Assembly: GCF_029893355.1 (NCBI RefSeq)
Contig: NZ_JARZAI010000002.1
Span: 310,001-374,000, forward strand
DNA length: 64,000 bases
Direction: 5' to 3'
DNA from: Kitasatospora sp. MAA4
GTDB taxonomy: Bacteria; Actinomycetota; Actinomycetes; Streptomycetales; Streptomycetaceae
Shown here: positions 42,272-50,682 of the stretch, piece by piece
How positions within the stretch are numbered: position 1 is the first letter of the stretch
Layout: each line of letters opens with the position of its first letter
Program-made: the position numbers and the translations under genes
The notes under the pieces: generated by a model
What the model saw: the letters and a program-made list of their open reading frames with translations, nothing else
What the model was told of the DNA's origin: nothing
Databases searched by the model: none

Positions 42272-43230
42272 CCAAACTCTCCTACGCCAAGGCTCTGAAC
42301 CGGGCGCTCGCCGACGAGTTGGCCCGCGACCCGGCGGTCTGCGTCTTCGGTGAGGACGTCGGCGCGGGCCTGTCCGGCCTCACCCCGGGCCTCCAGGCGC
42401 GCTTCGGTGCGCACCGGGTGGTGGACACCCCGCTCTCCGAGCAGGCGTTCACCTCGATGGCGCTGGGCGCGGCGCTGGCCGGGCTGCGGCCGGTGGTGGA
42501 GTTCCAGATCCCCTCGCTGCTCTTCCTGGTGTTCGAGCAGATCGCCAACCAGGCGCACAAGACCTCGCTGATGACGGGCGGCCAGAGTGCCGCTCCCGTC
42601 ACCTACGTGGTGCCGGGATCCGGCTCGCGCGACGGCTGGGCCGGCCAGCACTCGGACCACCCGTACAGCCTCTTCGCGCACGTCGGCGTGAAGACCCTGC
42701 TCCCGGCCACCCCGGCCGACGCGTACGGCCTGCTCGTCTCGGCGATCCGCGACCCCGACCCGGTGGTGCTGTTCGCCCCGGCGGGGGCGCTGGGCGTGCG
42801 CGAGGACGTCACCACCGAGCTGGTGCCGGTGCCGATCGGCTCGGCCCGGATCCACCGGCCGGGCGAGGACGTCACCGTGGTCGCCGCGGGCCACCTGGTG
42901 TACGACGCGCTCGCGGTGGCAGAGGAGTTGGCGAGCGAGATCTCGGTGGAGGTTCTCGACCCGCGCACCGTCTACCCCTTCGACTGGGCGGCGCTGTCCG
43001 CCTCGATCGCCCGCACCGGCCGCCTGGTGGTGGTCGACGACTCCAACCGGATGTGCGGCCTGGGCGCGGAGGTGATCGCCGCCGTCGTGGAGCGCGGCAC
43101 GCCGCTGCGCACCGCCCCGCGCCGGGTCACCCGGCCGGACGGCGCCGTCCTGCCGTTCGCCCTGGGCCTGGACCGTGCCCTGCAGCCCAGCCGGGAGCAG
43201 CTGCGGCAGGCCGTCCGGGCCGCCATGTAG
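42268..43230 (+). CDS. 2-oxoacid dehydrogenase E1 component, beta subunit
   Basis: A 320-residue E1 beta subunit with the N-terminal pyrimidine-binding domain ([51 protein letters not shown]) and the transketolase C-terminal domain ([32 protein letters not shown]). It overlaps E1 alpha by GTGA, so the two are made in equal amounts as an alpha2beta2 enzyme. The likely substrate is a 2-oxoacid; 4-hydroxybenzoylformate made by Hmo is a logical candidate and would give a 4-hydroxybenzoyl unit, but pyruvate or a branched oxoacid is also possible. Confidence 0.87.
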   Translation: MTKLSYAKALNRALADELARDPAVCVFGEDVGAGLSGLTPGLQARFGAHRVVDTPLSEQAFTSMALGAALAGLRPVVEFQIPSLLFLVFEQIANQAHKTSLMTGGQSAAPVTYVVPGSGSRDGWAGQHSDHPYSLFAHVGVKTLLPATPADAYGLLVSAIRDPDPVVLFAPAGALGVREDVTTELVPVPIGSARIHRPGEDVTVVAAGHLVYDALAVAEELASEISVEVLDPRTVYPFDWAALSASIARTGRLVVVDDSNRMCGLGAEVIAAVVERGTPLRTAPRRVTRPDGAVLPFALGLDRALQPSREQLRQAVRAAM

Positions 43231-43256
43231 TGCACCGTTCGAGCAAGGAGACCCCC

Positions 43257-44048
43257 ATGAGCACCGACCGCTACCACTGGGACCGCCGGCACCCCGGACT
43301 CAGCGCCCTGCAACAGGCCATCGAGCCGGCCCGCCTGGCCGTCCTGGGCCACCCGATGTACGGGCGGCTGAACAGCCTGGCAGCCGTGCGGGCCTTCCAG
43401 GAGACCCACGTCTTCGCGGTCTGGGACTTCATGTCGCTGCTCAAGAGCCTGCAGCGCAGCCTCACCTGCGTCTCGGTGCCCTGGGTGCCCAGCGGTCCCA
43501 CCGCCAGCCGCAGACTCATCAACGACATCGTGCTGGTGGAGGAGAGCGACGAGCTCGGCGACGGCTTCATCAGCCACTTCGAGCTCTACCTCGCCGGCAT
43601 GGCGCAGTCCGGTGCGGACACCGGCCCGATCACCGCCTTCGTGCAGCGGCTGCGCGAGGGGACGGCGGTGACCGAGGCGCTCAAGCTCGCGGCGGCGCCG
43701 CAGGCCGCGGTCGACTTCGTCGCCGCCACCTGGGGCATCATCGAGAGCGCGCCGGTGCACTGCCAGGCCGCCGCCTTCGCCTTCGGGCGCGAGGACCTCA
43801 TCCCCGAGATGTTCCAGCAGGTCATCAGCATCGAGGACGCGCAGGGGCAGTTGGGCACCTTCAAGGACTACCTGGCCCGGCACATCGAGGTCGACGGCGA
43901 GCAGCACACCCCGATGGCGATGCAGATGCTGATCGACCTGTGCGGCGAGGACGACGCCATGTGGTCGGCCTGCGCCGAGACGGTGCGCACCGCCCTGGAG
44001 GCCCGGTCCGCGCTCTGGACCGCGATCCACGCCTCCACCCTCTCCTGA
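43257..44048 (+). CDS. DUF3050 family protein, probable haem-oxygenase-fold diiron enzyme
   Basis: A 263-residue all-helical protein of the DUF3050 family, which belongs to the haem-oxygenase-like superfamily that includes TenA, CADD and the HDO diiron oxygenases. Candidate metal ligands are Glu49/His51 in [12 protein letters not shown], Glu95 or Glu96 and His107 in [18 protein letters not shown], and His209, Asp213 and His217 in [11 protein letters not shown]. No biochemical function is established to my knowledge for close homologues. In this cluster it could oxidise or cleave an amino-acid or acyl intermediate. ATG with AAGGAG upstream, 26 bases after E1 beta. Confidence 0.75.
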   Translation: MSTDRYHWDRRHPGLSALQQAIEPARLAVLGHPMYGRLNSLAAVRAFQETHVFAVWDFMSLLKSLQRSLTCVSVPWVPSGPTASRRLINDIVLVEESDELGDGFISHFELYLAGMAQSGADTGPITAFVQRLREGTAVTEALKLAAAPQAAVDFVAATWGIIESAPVHCQAAAFAFGREDLIPEMFQQVISIEDAQGQLGTFKDYLARHIEVDGEQHTPMAMQMLIDLCGEDDAMWSACAETVRTALEARSALWTAIHASTLS

Positions 44049-44087
44049 CCGACCGTCACCAACCGTTCACCACAAGGAAGTGGCAAC

Positions 44088-45674
44088 ATGACCGAACAGC
44101 CGGCACCGACCGTCAACTACGTCGAGCAGCTGCTGGAGCTCTTCGCCGCCTGCGGGGAGAAGGAGGCGGTGGTCTGCGGCGAGCGCAGGCTCAGCTACGC
44201 CGAGATGCGCAGCATGGTCCTGGAGCTGGCGACGAAGCTGAGCACGCAGGGGGTGCGCCCCGGCGCCGGCGTCGCCCTGCTGGTCAGGAACCACCCCGAT
44301 TCGATCGCCCTGCAGCTCGCGCTGCACCTGCTCGGCTGCCGCACGGTGTGGATCGCGACCTACCCGCCCTACCGCGAGCAGGTGGAGTTCATCGAACTCG
44401 CCCAGGTCGAGGTGCTGATCTACGACCCGGCGCGGACCGGGCAGCTCACCGAGGAACTGACGCACCGCGCCGAGCCGTTGCAGATCCTCTGCGCCGGGCC
44501 CGGCGGCGTCGGCCCGGACCTGCTGGAGCCGCTCGAGCCGGGCGGCCCGGAGTTCGTCCGCGCGCCCGGCACCCCGGAGCCGTCCTCGCTCTTCTACACC
44601 GGCGGCACCAGCGGGCGGCCCAAGCTGGTCCTCCACGAGCACCGCTTCTTCCTGGCGCTGCTGGCCGCCGCCGGCTACTACCGCTCGATCGGCGAGCTCG
44701 GCATGCGCCACCTCTCCACCACCTCGTTCGTGCACGTCAGCGGCCAGATGCCGGCGCTGCTGACGCTCGCCGAGGACGGCCTGCTGCTGCTGGCCGAGCG
44801 GGTCGACCTGGCGTCGTTCCTGGACACCATCCGGGACGAGCGGCTGACCAGCGTCTTCATCTCGCCGGCCCGGCTGTCCGAGCTGCTGGACAGCCCGCTG
44901 CTGGACACCGCCGACCTCAGCAGCCTGCGCTACCTCAACTGCGGCGGCGGCCCGATCTCGCCCACCCGGCTCGCCCAGGGGATCGAGCGGTTCGGGCCGG
45001 TGCTGCGCCCGGTCTACGGGCTCAGCGAGCTGCCGCTCGTCGCCGACCAGCCGTTCCTGGTGAACGACCCCGAGCACCCCGAGCGGCTGGCCTCGGCCGG
45101 CAAGCCCTTCGCGGACACCCGGATCGAGATCCGCGGCGAGAAGGACGAGGTGCTGGGCACCGGCGAGATCGGCGAGGTCTGCGCGGCCGGTTCGCTGGTC
45201 ATGACGGGGTACTGGAACGAACCCGAGGACAGTGCGCGGACCATGGCCGGCGGCTTCCTGCACACCGGTGACCTCGGCTACCTGGACGAGGACGGCTACC
45301 TCTACCTGGTGGACCGCAAGAAGGACATGATCATCACCAGCGTCGGCGCGGCCAACGTCTACACCCGCCCGGTCGAGGACGTGCTGAGCAGCCACCCGGA
45401 CGTCCGGGCGGCCGCGGTGATCGGGGTGCCGGACGCGGGCTGGGGCGAGGCGGCGCACGCGTACGTGGTGCTCGCCCCGGCCGCGACCGTCACGGTCGAG
45501 GAGCTTCAGGCCCTGGTGACAGGCGAGTTGAGTGCTCTGCACGCGCCGCGCGGGATCGACTTCGTCGACTCGCTGCCGCGCACCGCGCTCGACAAGGTGG
45601 ACAAGCGGGCCCTGCGCGCCCGGCACTACGAGGACCCGGAGCGCCGGACCGCGACCGACCTGGCGCCCCGGTGA
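44088..45674 (+). CDS. free-standing AMP-dependent acyl ligase 3
   Basis: A 528-residue ANL enzyme similar to fatty-acyl/aryl-CoA ligases. P-loop FYTGGTSGRPKLVLHEH, A5 RPVYGLSELPLV, A7 FLHTGDLGYLDEDGYLYLVDRKKDMIITSV, and a C-terminal catalytic Lys in RTALDKVDKRALR. The core motifs are canonical, unlike ligases 1 and 2. AAGGAAG precedes the ATG. It is the last gene of the operon and convergent with the thioesterase, four bases apart. It probably activates a third building block or a fatty acid. Confidence 0.86.
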   Translation: MTEQPAPTVNYVEQLLELFAACGEKEAVVCGERRLSYAEMRSMVLELATKLSTQGVRPGAGVALLVRNHPDSIALQLALHLLGCRTVWIATYPPYREQVEFIELAQVEVLIYDPARTGQLTEELTHRAEPLQILCAGPGGVGPDLLEPLEPGGPEFVRAPGTPEPSSLFYTGGTSGRPKLVLHEHRFFLALLAAAGYYRSIGELGMRHLSTTSFVHVSGQMPALLTLAEDGLLLLAERVDLASFLDTIRDERLTSVFISPARLSELLDSPLLDTADLSSLRYLNCGGGPISPTRLAQGIERFGPVLRPVYGLSELPLVADQPFLVNDPEHPERLASAGKPFADTRIEIRGEKDEVLGTGEIGEVCAAGSLVMTGYWNEPEDSARTMAGGFLHTGDLGYLDEDGYLYLVDRKKDMIITSVGAANVYTRPVEDVLSSHPDVRAAAVIGVPDAGWGEAAHAYVVLAPAATVTVEELQALVTGELSALHAPRGIDFVDSLPRTALDKVDKRALRARHYEDPERRTATDLAPR

Positions 45675-45678
45675 CGGG

Positions 45679-46497
45679 CTACGGCCGCTGCGCCAGCCGC
45701 GTCGCCAGCAGCCCGCCGATCTCGGCGGCCGGCTCCCGGCGCATCATCAGCCGGTGTTCGGTGCCGATCTCGTGAGACTCGATCCGGCCTGTGACGTAAC
45801 GCCGCCAGGCTTCGGGCGAGTTGAGCGGCGCGGTGCGCTCCAGCGCGGCCTTGACGAAGAGCAGGTCACCCCGGAACAGCTCCGGGGTGAACCGGCGGCG
45901 CAGCCGGACGTTGTGCAGGAAGACCTGGAGGACGGCGGCCAGCCTGGCGTCCTCCAGGCCGTCCAGCAGGTGACCGCGCTCCAGCAGCACGGCGCGGGCG
46001 CGCTCCTCGTCCAGCGGAGCGCCGTCCGGGGAGACCAGGCGGCTCGGGTCGCAGCCGGCGTTCTCCAGCAGGGTCGTCAGGTACTCGTGGTCGGTGGGTT
46101 CCTGGGCGGGGCTGGCCGGATCGTAGGGGAAGCAGTCGAGCAGGGCGAGCAGGGCGACCTGCTCACCCGCGGCCACCAGCCGACTCGCCATGGTGTGGGC
46201 CACGATGCCGCCGAACGACCAGCCGAGCAGCCGGTACGGGCCGTGCGGCTGGACGCCGCGGGCCAGCGCCAGGAACCGTTCGGCGATCCGCTCCACGGAC
46301 GCCGGCAGCAGGCCCGGATCGGCCAGGCCCTCGGCCTGCAGTGCGAGCACCCGCTGGGCCGGATCGAGGTGCGGCGCCAGCGCCGCGTACTCCCAGGCGA
46401 TCCCGGCCGCCGGGTGCACGCAGAACAGCGGGTCCCCGGAACCGGGCGAGAGCTCGACCAGCGGTTGGAATCCGGGATGCGTCGGCACATTCACCAT
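45679..46497 (-). CDS. free-standing thioesterase (NRPS/PKS TE domain family)
   Basis: A 272-residue alpha/beta-hydrolase of the PF00975 type. The opening reads PLFCVHPAAGIAWEYAALAPHL, the nucleophile is Ser94 in LLGWSFGGIVAH, and the Asp follows in LLDCFPYD. The C-terminal His is in GTEHRLMM. It resembles chain-releasing EntF-like TE domains more than proofreading type II enzymes of about 250 residues. Without an NRPS or PKS in the cluster it would act on chains held by the free carrier proteins, by hydrolysis, cyclisation or amide/ester formation. AGGGAG precedes the ATG. It is divergent from the first P450 gene. Confidence 0.84.
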   Translation of the reverse strand: MVNVPTHPGFQPLVELSPGSGDPLFCVHPAAGIAWEYAALAPHLDPAQRVLALQAEGLADPGLLPASVERIAERFLALARGVQPHGPYRLLGWSFGGIVAHTMASRLVAAGEQVALLALLDCFPYDPASPAQEPTDHEYLTTLLENAGCDPSRLVSPDGAPLDEERARAVLLERGHLLDGLEDARLAAVLQVFLHNVRLRRRFTPELFRGDLLFVKAALERTAPLNSPEAWRRYVTGRIESHEIGTEHRLMMRREPAAEIGGLLATRLAQRP

Positions 46498-46560
46498 CGG
46501 AACACTCCCTGAACGAGAGGACGGTTATCACGGAACATCATGGCAAACCCCCGGGGACCG

Positions 46561-46590
46561 TGCACGGCATTGCACGGCACTGCCCGGATC
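46561..46590. promoter_or_regulatory. three 10-bp direct repeats in the thioesterase/P450 divergent promoter
   Basis: TGCACGGCAT, TGCACGGCAC and TGCCCGGATC follow one another with one-helical-turn spacing in the 202-base divergent region. Direct repeats with this spacing are how SARP-type and some other activators bind. There is no SARP gene in the window. Based on sequence pattern only. Confidence 0.35.
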
Positions 46591-46699
46591 GCGCTGCCCG
46601 CGCCCGGAATTCCCCGGGGTCGCGCGGGCGGCCGTTTCCGGTTTCCCGGAGAAGATATCCGGAAAGCCTTCCGACAGCCCAGTGAGAATTGTGGAGACC

Positions 46700-47905
46700 A
46701 TGGCCGACCGACAGCCCGACGCTTTTCCCTTTCCGCTGCACCCCGACGAGTACGGCACCTCCTTGCGCCAGCACCAGCGCCGCCGCCAGGAGTGCCCGCT
46801 CGGCGAGGTGGTGCTGCCCAGCGGCGACGCGGCCCATCTGGTGGTCGCCTACGAGGACGTCGCCAAGGTCCTGCGGGACCGCCGCTTCAGCCGCAACCTG
46901 CGCTACCCGGGGGCGCCCCGGATGGTCGCCGAGGCCGACATGTCCGACCACCCCGACGCGATCATCAACCACGACCCGCCGGAGCACGGCCGCTTCCGCC
47001 AGGTCATCCAGGGGTCCTTCAGCCCCAGCCAGGAGCCGGTCTGGCGGCCCGTGGTGCAGCGCATCGTGGACGGCCTGCTGGACTCGATCGCCGCCGCGGG
47101 ACCGCCCGCCGACCTGGTCGCGGACTTCGCCGGGGTGCTGCCGATCGCGGTGATGTGCGCGCTGGTGGGCGTGCCGGCCGGCGACCACCGGCTCTTCCAG
47201 GAGTGGACCGGGGTCTTCTTCGCGGTGGACCAGGCCAGCACCGAGGAGCGGCTGCGGGCGAACCGGGAGTTCCTGGCCTACATCCGGGCCTTCCTGGCGC
47301 AGCGGCGCAAGGAGCCCGGCGAGGACCTGGTCGACGTGCTGGTGGCCGCCTGCGACGAGCAGCAGCGGCTCTCCGAGGCGGAGTTGGTGCAGATGCTCAC
47401 GGCGCTGCTCATCGGCGGCCACGAGAACACCGCGTCCACGCTGGCCAGGGGCGTTTTCACACTGCTGCGGTTCCCCGAGCAGTTCGCCGCGCTGCGCGAC
47501 GACCCGGCGCTGACCGCCGCGGCGGTCGAGGAGGTGCTGCGCTTCGAGGTGCCCAGCGAGGGCGCCTTCCTGCGGGTCGCCACCGAGCCGACGCCGCTCT
47601 CGGCCGGCACGGTCCAGCCCGGCCGGGCCGTTCAGGTGTCGATCCCCGGCGCCAACCGCGACCCCGGGCACTTCCCCGATCCCGAGCGCTTCGACATCCA
47701 CCGCACCGCCAATCCCCACCTGACCTTCGGCCTGGGCGCGCACTTCTGCCCCGGCGCCCCGCTGGCCCGCCTGGAGCTGTCGCTCGCCCTGCGCGGCCTG
47801 GCCGAGCGCTTCCCCGGCCTGCGGCTGGCCGTCGCGCCCGAGGACGTCCGGTACGCCGAGGGGGCGCTGATCCACCCGCTGCTCAGCCTCCCGGTGGCCT
47901 GGTGA
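46700..47905 (+). CDS. cytochrome P450 A
   Basis: A 401-residue soluble bacterial P450. The haem-binding loop is FGLGAHFCPGAPLAR, the K-helix ExxR is in EEVLRFEV, and the I-helix reads LLIGGHENTAST, so the conserved Thr of (A/G)GxET is Asn here. ATG with GGAG upstream. It is co-directional with the main operon but separated by the inverted thioesterase gene, and a strong bidirectional terminator follows it. It resembles CYP107-type tailoring enzymes. It hydroxylates or couples an unknown cluster intermediate. Confidence 0.87.
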   Translation: MADRQPDAFPFPLHPDEYGTSLRQHQRRRQECPLGEVVLPSGDAAHLVVAYEDVAKVLRDRRFSRNLRYPGAPRMVAEADMSDHPDAIINHDPPEHGRFRQVIQGSFSPSQEPVWRPVVQRIVDGLLDSIAAAGPPADLVADFAGVLPIAVMCALVGVPAGDHRLFQEWTGVFFAVDQASTEERLRANREFLAYIRAFLAQRRKEPGEDLVDVLVAACDEQQRLSEAELVQMLTALLIGGHENTASTLARGVFTLLRFPEQFAALRDDPALTAAAVEEVLRFEVPSEGAFLRVATEPTPLSAGTVQPGRAVQVSIPGANRDPGHFPDPERFDIHRTANPHLTFGLGAHFCPGAPLARLELSLALRGLAERFPGLRLAVAPEDVRYAEGALIHPLLSLPVAW

Positions 47906-47932
47906 GCGGTTGACGCGGGCGGGGGGAACGGC

Positions 47933-47977
47933 CCGGGCCGGTGGGACGGAATCATTGATTCGGTCCCACCGGCCCGG
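47933..47977. terminator. strong bidirectional terminator hairpin
   Basis: A 15-base-pair outer stem (arm CCGGGCCGGTGGGAC, starting at 47933, pairing with the segment ending at 47977) is extended after one mismatch by GAATC-ATT-GATTC. The whole 45 bases fold into one long hairpin. It lies between the end of the P450 A gene and the convergent mini-gene and would stop transcription from both sides. Confidence 0.8.
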
Positions 47978-47987
47978 ATTCAGATCA

Positions 47988-48002
47988 GCCCCCGAAAGGG
48001 GC
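47988..48002 (-). terminator. small hairpin directly after the mini-gene
   Basis: GCCCC-CGAAA-GGGGC forms a 5-base-pair stem 11 bases after the stop codon of the 27-residue ORF. Together with the large hairpin beyond it, it ends or stabilises the short transcript. Confidence 0.5.
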
Positions 48003-48012
48003 CGACGAGAAC

Positions 48013-48096
48013 TCAGTCCTCGACGACGCTGGCGTCCTCGACGACGTTCGGCTCCTCGGCGACGCTGACGGTGGGCTCTTCGGCGACACGACTCAT
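48013..48096 (-). CDS. mini-gene for a 27-residue acidic repetitive peptide
   Basis: A 28-codon ORF. The peptide starts MSRVAEEPTVS, continues VAEEPNVV and ends EDASVVED. It is a double VAEEPxV repeat followed by a double VVED repeat, has 10 acidic and one basic residue, and no Cys, Lys, His, Gly or aromatic residue. Its reality is supported by a perfect GGAGG Shine-Dalgarno six bases before the ATG, its own sigma-70-like promoter 57-85 bases upstream, and two hairpins right after the stop. It sits within the cluster between P450 A and P450 B. It does not match known P450-modified RiPP precursors, which carry Trp/Tyr/His cores. It could be a new precursor, a scaffold to which an amino acid is attached at the C-terminal Asp, or a small accessory protein. 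No function is assigned. Confidence 0.6.
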   Translation of the reverse strand: MSRVAEEPTVSVAEEPNVVEDASVVED

Positions 48097-48152
48097 AGCT
48101 GGCCTCCATTCGTGTGGAACACTGGACAGGACACGTACGGTGGAGCAATTTC

Positions 48153-48181
48153 AAGATAGCCGGGAATCACTGCCCTGCCAA
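48153..48181 (-). promoter_or_regulatory. sigma-70-like promoter of the mini-gene
   Basis: On the minus strand TTGGCA (48181-48176), a 17-base spacer and TATCTT (48158-48153) give 5/6 and 4/6 matches to the HrdB-type consensus with optimal spacing. The expected start is near 48146, leaving a leader of about 50 bases. It lies in the 143-base gap after the P450 B stop, so the peptide gene can be transcribed independently. Confidence 0.6.
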
Positions 48182-48239
48182 GACGGATAAACCGGACACC
48201 GGGTTGATCGAATACCCGGTGATCGGTTCTCCCGGGATT

Positions 48240-49511
48240 TCAGCGCAGCGTCACCGGGAAATGCTCGAAACCGCGCAGCACCATGCCCCGGCGCACCGGT
48301 TTGCCGGCCGCCCGAAGTCCCGGGAACCGCTCCAGCAGCGCCGGGAAGAAGGCCGCGGACTCGATCCTGGCCAGCGGCGCGCCCAGGCAGAAGTGCATGC
48401 CGCCGCCGAACGAGACCGAGCCGGTGCCGGGCCGGGTGATGTCGAACGCCTCGGGGTCCGCGAACCGCTCGGGGTCGCGGTTGGCGGCGCCCAGCAGCCC
48501 GATCACCAGGGTGCCGGCGGCCACCGGGGTGCGCTGGATCGTCACGTCCTCGGCGGCCACCCGGGCCAGGATCTGGATCGGCGCGTCGTAGCGCAGCGCT
48601 TCCTCCACCGCGCCGGGGGCGAGCGCGGGCGCGGCGCGCAGCAGGGCGGCCTGCTCGGGGTGGGCCAGGAACGCGGCGGTCCCGTTCACCAGGTGGTTGA
48701 CCATGGTGTCGACGCCCGCCATGAAGAGCAGCAGCAGGGTCTGCAGCAGCTCCGCCTCGCTGAGCCCGCCCGCCTGCCCGTCGGCGCTCAGCTGCCTGTC
48801 CTCGCCGGCCTCGTCGCGCACCGCCACCAGCGCCGAGGCGAGGTCGTCGGTGGGCTCCTTGCGGCGGTCGGCCACCAGCGCCGCGAAGTAGTCCATCAGT
48901 GTCTCGGCGCCACGGTCGGCGGCGGCCAAGGCCGGTTCGTCCACGCTGAGTTCGACCACCTGCATCATCGCGGACATGGACTCCTGGAGCAGCCCCCAGT
49001 CCTGCGGCGGGACGCCGACCATCGTCCCGATCACCGAGACCGGCAGCGAGCGGGAGAGCAGCGCCTGAAGGTCGACGGTGCCGCCGTCCGCGCCCGCGTC
49101 GGCGATCTCGTCCAGCGCGGTCCGGGCCAGCTGCCCGATCTGCTCGCGCAGCGCCGCCATCCGGCGCGCGGTGAACGCGCCGGACACCAGGCGGCGCAGG
49201 CGGGTGTGGTCGGGCGGGTCGCGGAAGAGCATCGCCTCAATGGTGGCGACCTTGCCCGGCCGCTCGCGCCAGCCGGGGGAGACCCGGTCCATCCAGTCCG
49301 GTCCCTGGGCCCGGAACGCCGTGCTGCGCACCAGCTCCGCGCAGTCCTGGTGGCCGGTCAGGTAGATCTGCCCGCGCCGGCTGCGGAAGACCGGTGCCAG
49401 GGCGCGCAGTTCGGCGTAGACCGGGTAGGGGTCGGCCCGGCCCTGCGGAGTGCCCAGCCGGGCCAGCAGCACCTCGGCCGCCTCTTCGTCGTGGCTCTGC
49501 TGCTCACCCAT
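48240..49511 (-). CDS. cytochrome P450 B
   Basis: A 423-residue P450 with haem loop FGGGMHFCLGAPLAR, ExxR in VEEALRYDA and I-helix FMAGVDTMVN, where acid-Thr is kept as Asp-Thr. It is clearly paralogous to P450 C: both end in FFPALLERFP...PVRRG.VLRGF..FPVT. The gene precedes the mini-gene on the same strand. It lies divergent from the alpha/beta-hydrolase gene across a 214-base promoter region. Confidence 0.87.
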   Translation of the reverse strand: MGEQQSHDEEAAEVLLARLGTPQGRADPYPVYAELRALAPVFRSRRGQIYLTGHQDCAELVRSTAFRAQGPDWMDRVSPGWRERPGKVATIEAMLFRDPPDHTRLRRLVSGAFTARRMAALREQIGQLARTALDEIADAGADGGTVDLQALLSRSLPVSVIGTMVGVPPQDWGLLQESMSAMMQVVELSVDEPALAAADRGAETLMDYFAALVADRRKEPTDDLASALVAVRDEAGEDRQLSADGQAGGLSEAELLQTLLLLFMAGVDTMVNHLVNGTAAFLAHPEQAALLRAAPALAPGAVEEALRYDAPIQILARVAAEDVTIQRTPVAAGTLVIGLLGAANRDPERFADPEAFDITRPGTGSVSFGGGMHFCLGAPLARIESAAFFPALLERFPGLRAAGKPVRRGMVLRGFEHFPVTLR

Positions 49512-49725
49512 CGGCCAGCCTCCTCGATCAAGGGTCCAGTGGTCCGCGCAGGGGTCATTCTGAGCCGCCCGGACCCGGTCCGTCGAGGTCTGCGACCGCC
49601 TCCGCGATCAGCTGACAGGTGGTCAACTCCGTTCATATCATTGCTCTCTGCTCCATGGTCACCGTAAGGTCTCGACAGGCTGCCGATCGCACCTTCGCCC
49701 TGCGTTCCCCAACCGGGAGAGCCCG

Positions 49726-50682
49726 ATGCCACTCGATCCACAGGTCCAGGCCCTGCGTGAGCGCCGCGCCCGATCGGCGACCCCACCGCTGTACGAACTG
49801 ACCGTCGAGCGCGCCCGCGCGGCCGACCTCGCCGACATCCGCGGCGCCGCAGGGGACCCGGAACCGGTCGGCGAGGTAGCCGAGTTGGGCATCCCCGGAC
49901 CCGGCGGCGAGCTGCTCCTGCGGGTCTACCGCCCGGCCGCACCGGGCCCGCACCCGGCGCTGCTGTACCTCTTCGGCGGCGGCTGGACGCTCGGCACCGT
50001 CGACACCTGCGACGCGCTCTGCCGCAGCCTGACCAACGCGGTCGGCTGCACCACCCTCTCGGTCGGCTACCGGCTGGCCCCCGAACACCCCTTCCCGGCC
50101 GCGGTGGAGGACTGCTGGGCCACCGCGCGCTGGGTGGCCGACCACGCCGAGCTCCTCGGGATCGACCCGGAGCGGGTGGCCGTCGGCGGGGACAGCGCCG
50201 GCGGCAACCTCGCCGCGGCGGTCACCCTGCTCGCCCGGGAGCGCTCCGGCCCCGCGCTGGTCCACCAGTTGCTGGTCTACCCCAACACCGACTACCGGGC
50301 CGACACCCTCTCACGCCGCGAGAACGCCGACCCGCTGCTCTTCAACCACCGCTCGGTGGACTGGTACTGGGGCCACTACCTGGCCGACGCGACGGACGGC
50401 GACCACCCGCTGGCCTCCCCGCTGCGCGCCGAGGACCTCACCGGGCTGCCCCCGGCCACCGTCATCACCGCCGAGTACGACCCGCTGCGCGACGAGGGCG
50501 AGCAGTACGCGCAGCGGCTGCGGGAGGCCGGCGTCGCGGTCCAGGCCACCCGGTACCCGGGCATGGTGCACGGCTTCTTCGCGATGTCCGGCGTCCTGGA
50601 CGGCGGGCGGGCGGCCGTCGACCAGGCGGCCGAGCGGCTGCGGGCGGCCTTCGCGCAGGGGCGGGCCGATGACCTCGCCTGA
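49726..50682 (+). CDS. alpha/beta-hydrolase of the hormone-sensitive-lipase type with altered oxyanion motif
   Basis: A 318-residue esterase/lipase-fold protein (PF07859). Nucleophile Ser157 in GGDSAGGNL, catalytic Asp in TAEYDPLRDEG, catalytic His in MVHGFF. The oxyanion-hole motif, normally HGGG, is FGGG (residues 83-86 in LYLFGGGWTLG), with His replaced by Phe. The triad is complete, so it is probably active but may have shifted function such as lactonisation or amide formation. ATG with GGGAGAG upstream. It overlaps the P450 C gene by 14 bases, so they form an operon with the exporter. Confidence 0.84.
   Translation: MPLDPQVQALRERRARSATPPLYELTVERARAADLADIRGAAGDPEPVGEVAELGIPGPGGELLLRVYRPAAPGPHPALLYLFGGGWTLGTVDTCDALCRSLTNAVGCTTLSVGYRLAPEHPFPAAVEDCWATARWVADHAELLGIDPERVAVGGDSAGGNLAAAVTLLARERSGPALVHQLLVYPNTDYRADTLSRRENADPLLFNHRSVDWYWGHYLADATDGDHPLASPLRAEDLTGLPPATVITAEYDPLRDEGEQYAQRLREAGVAVQATRYPGMVHGFFAMSGVLDGGRAAVDQAAERLRAAFAQGRADDLA

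Noticed and set aside
48013..48096. Known P450-RiPP precursor types (biarylitide, atropopeptide, cittilin) for the 27-residue ORF
   Set aside because: The peptide contains no Trp, Tyr or His, which those cross-linking P450s require, so the gene is reported without a class.
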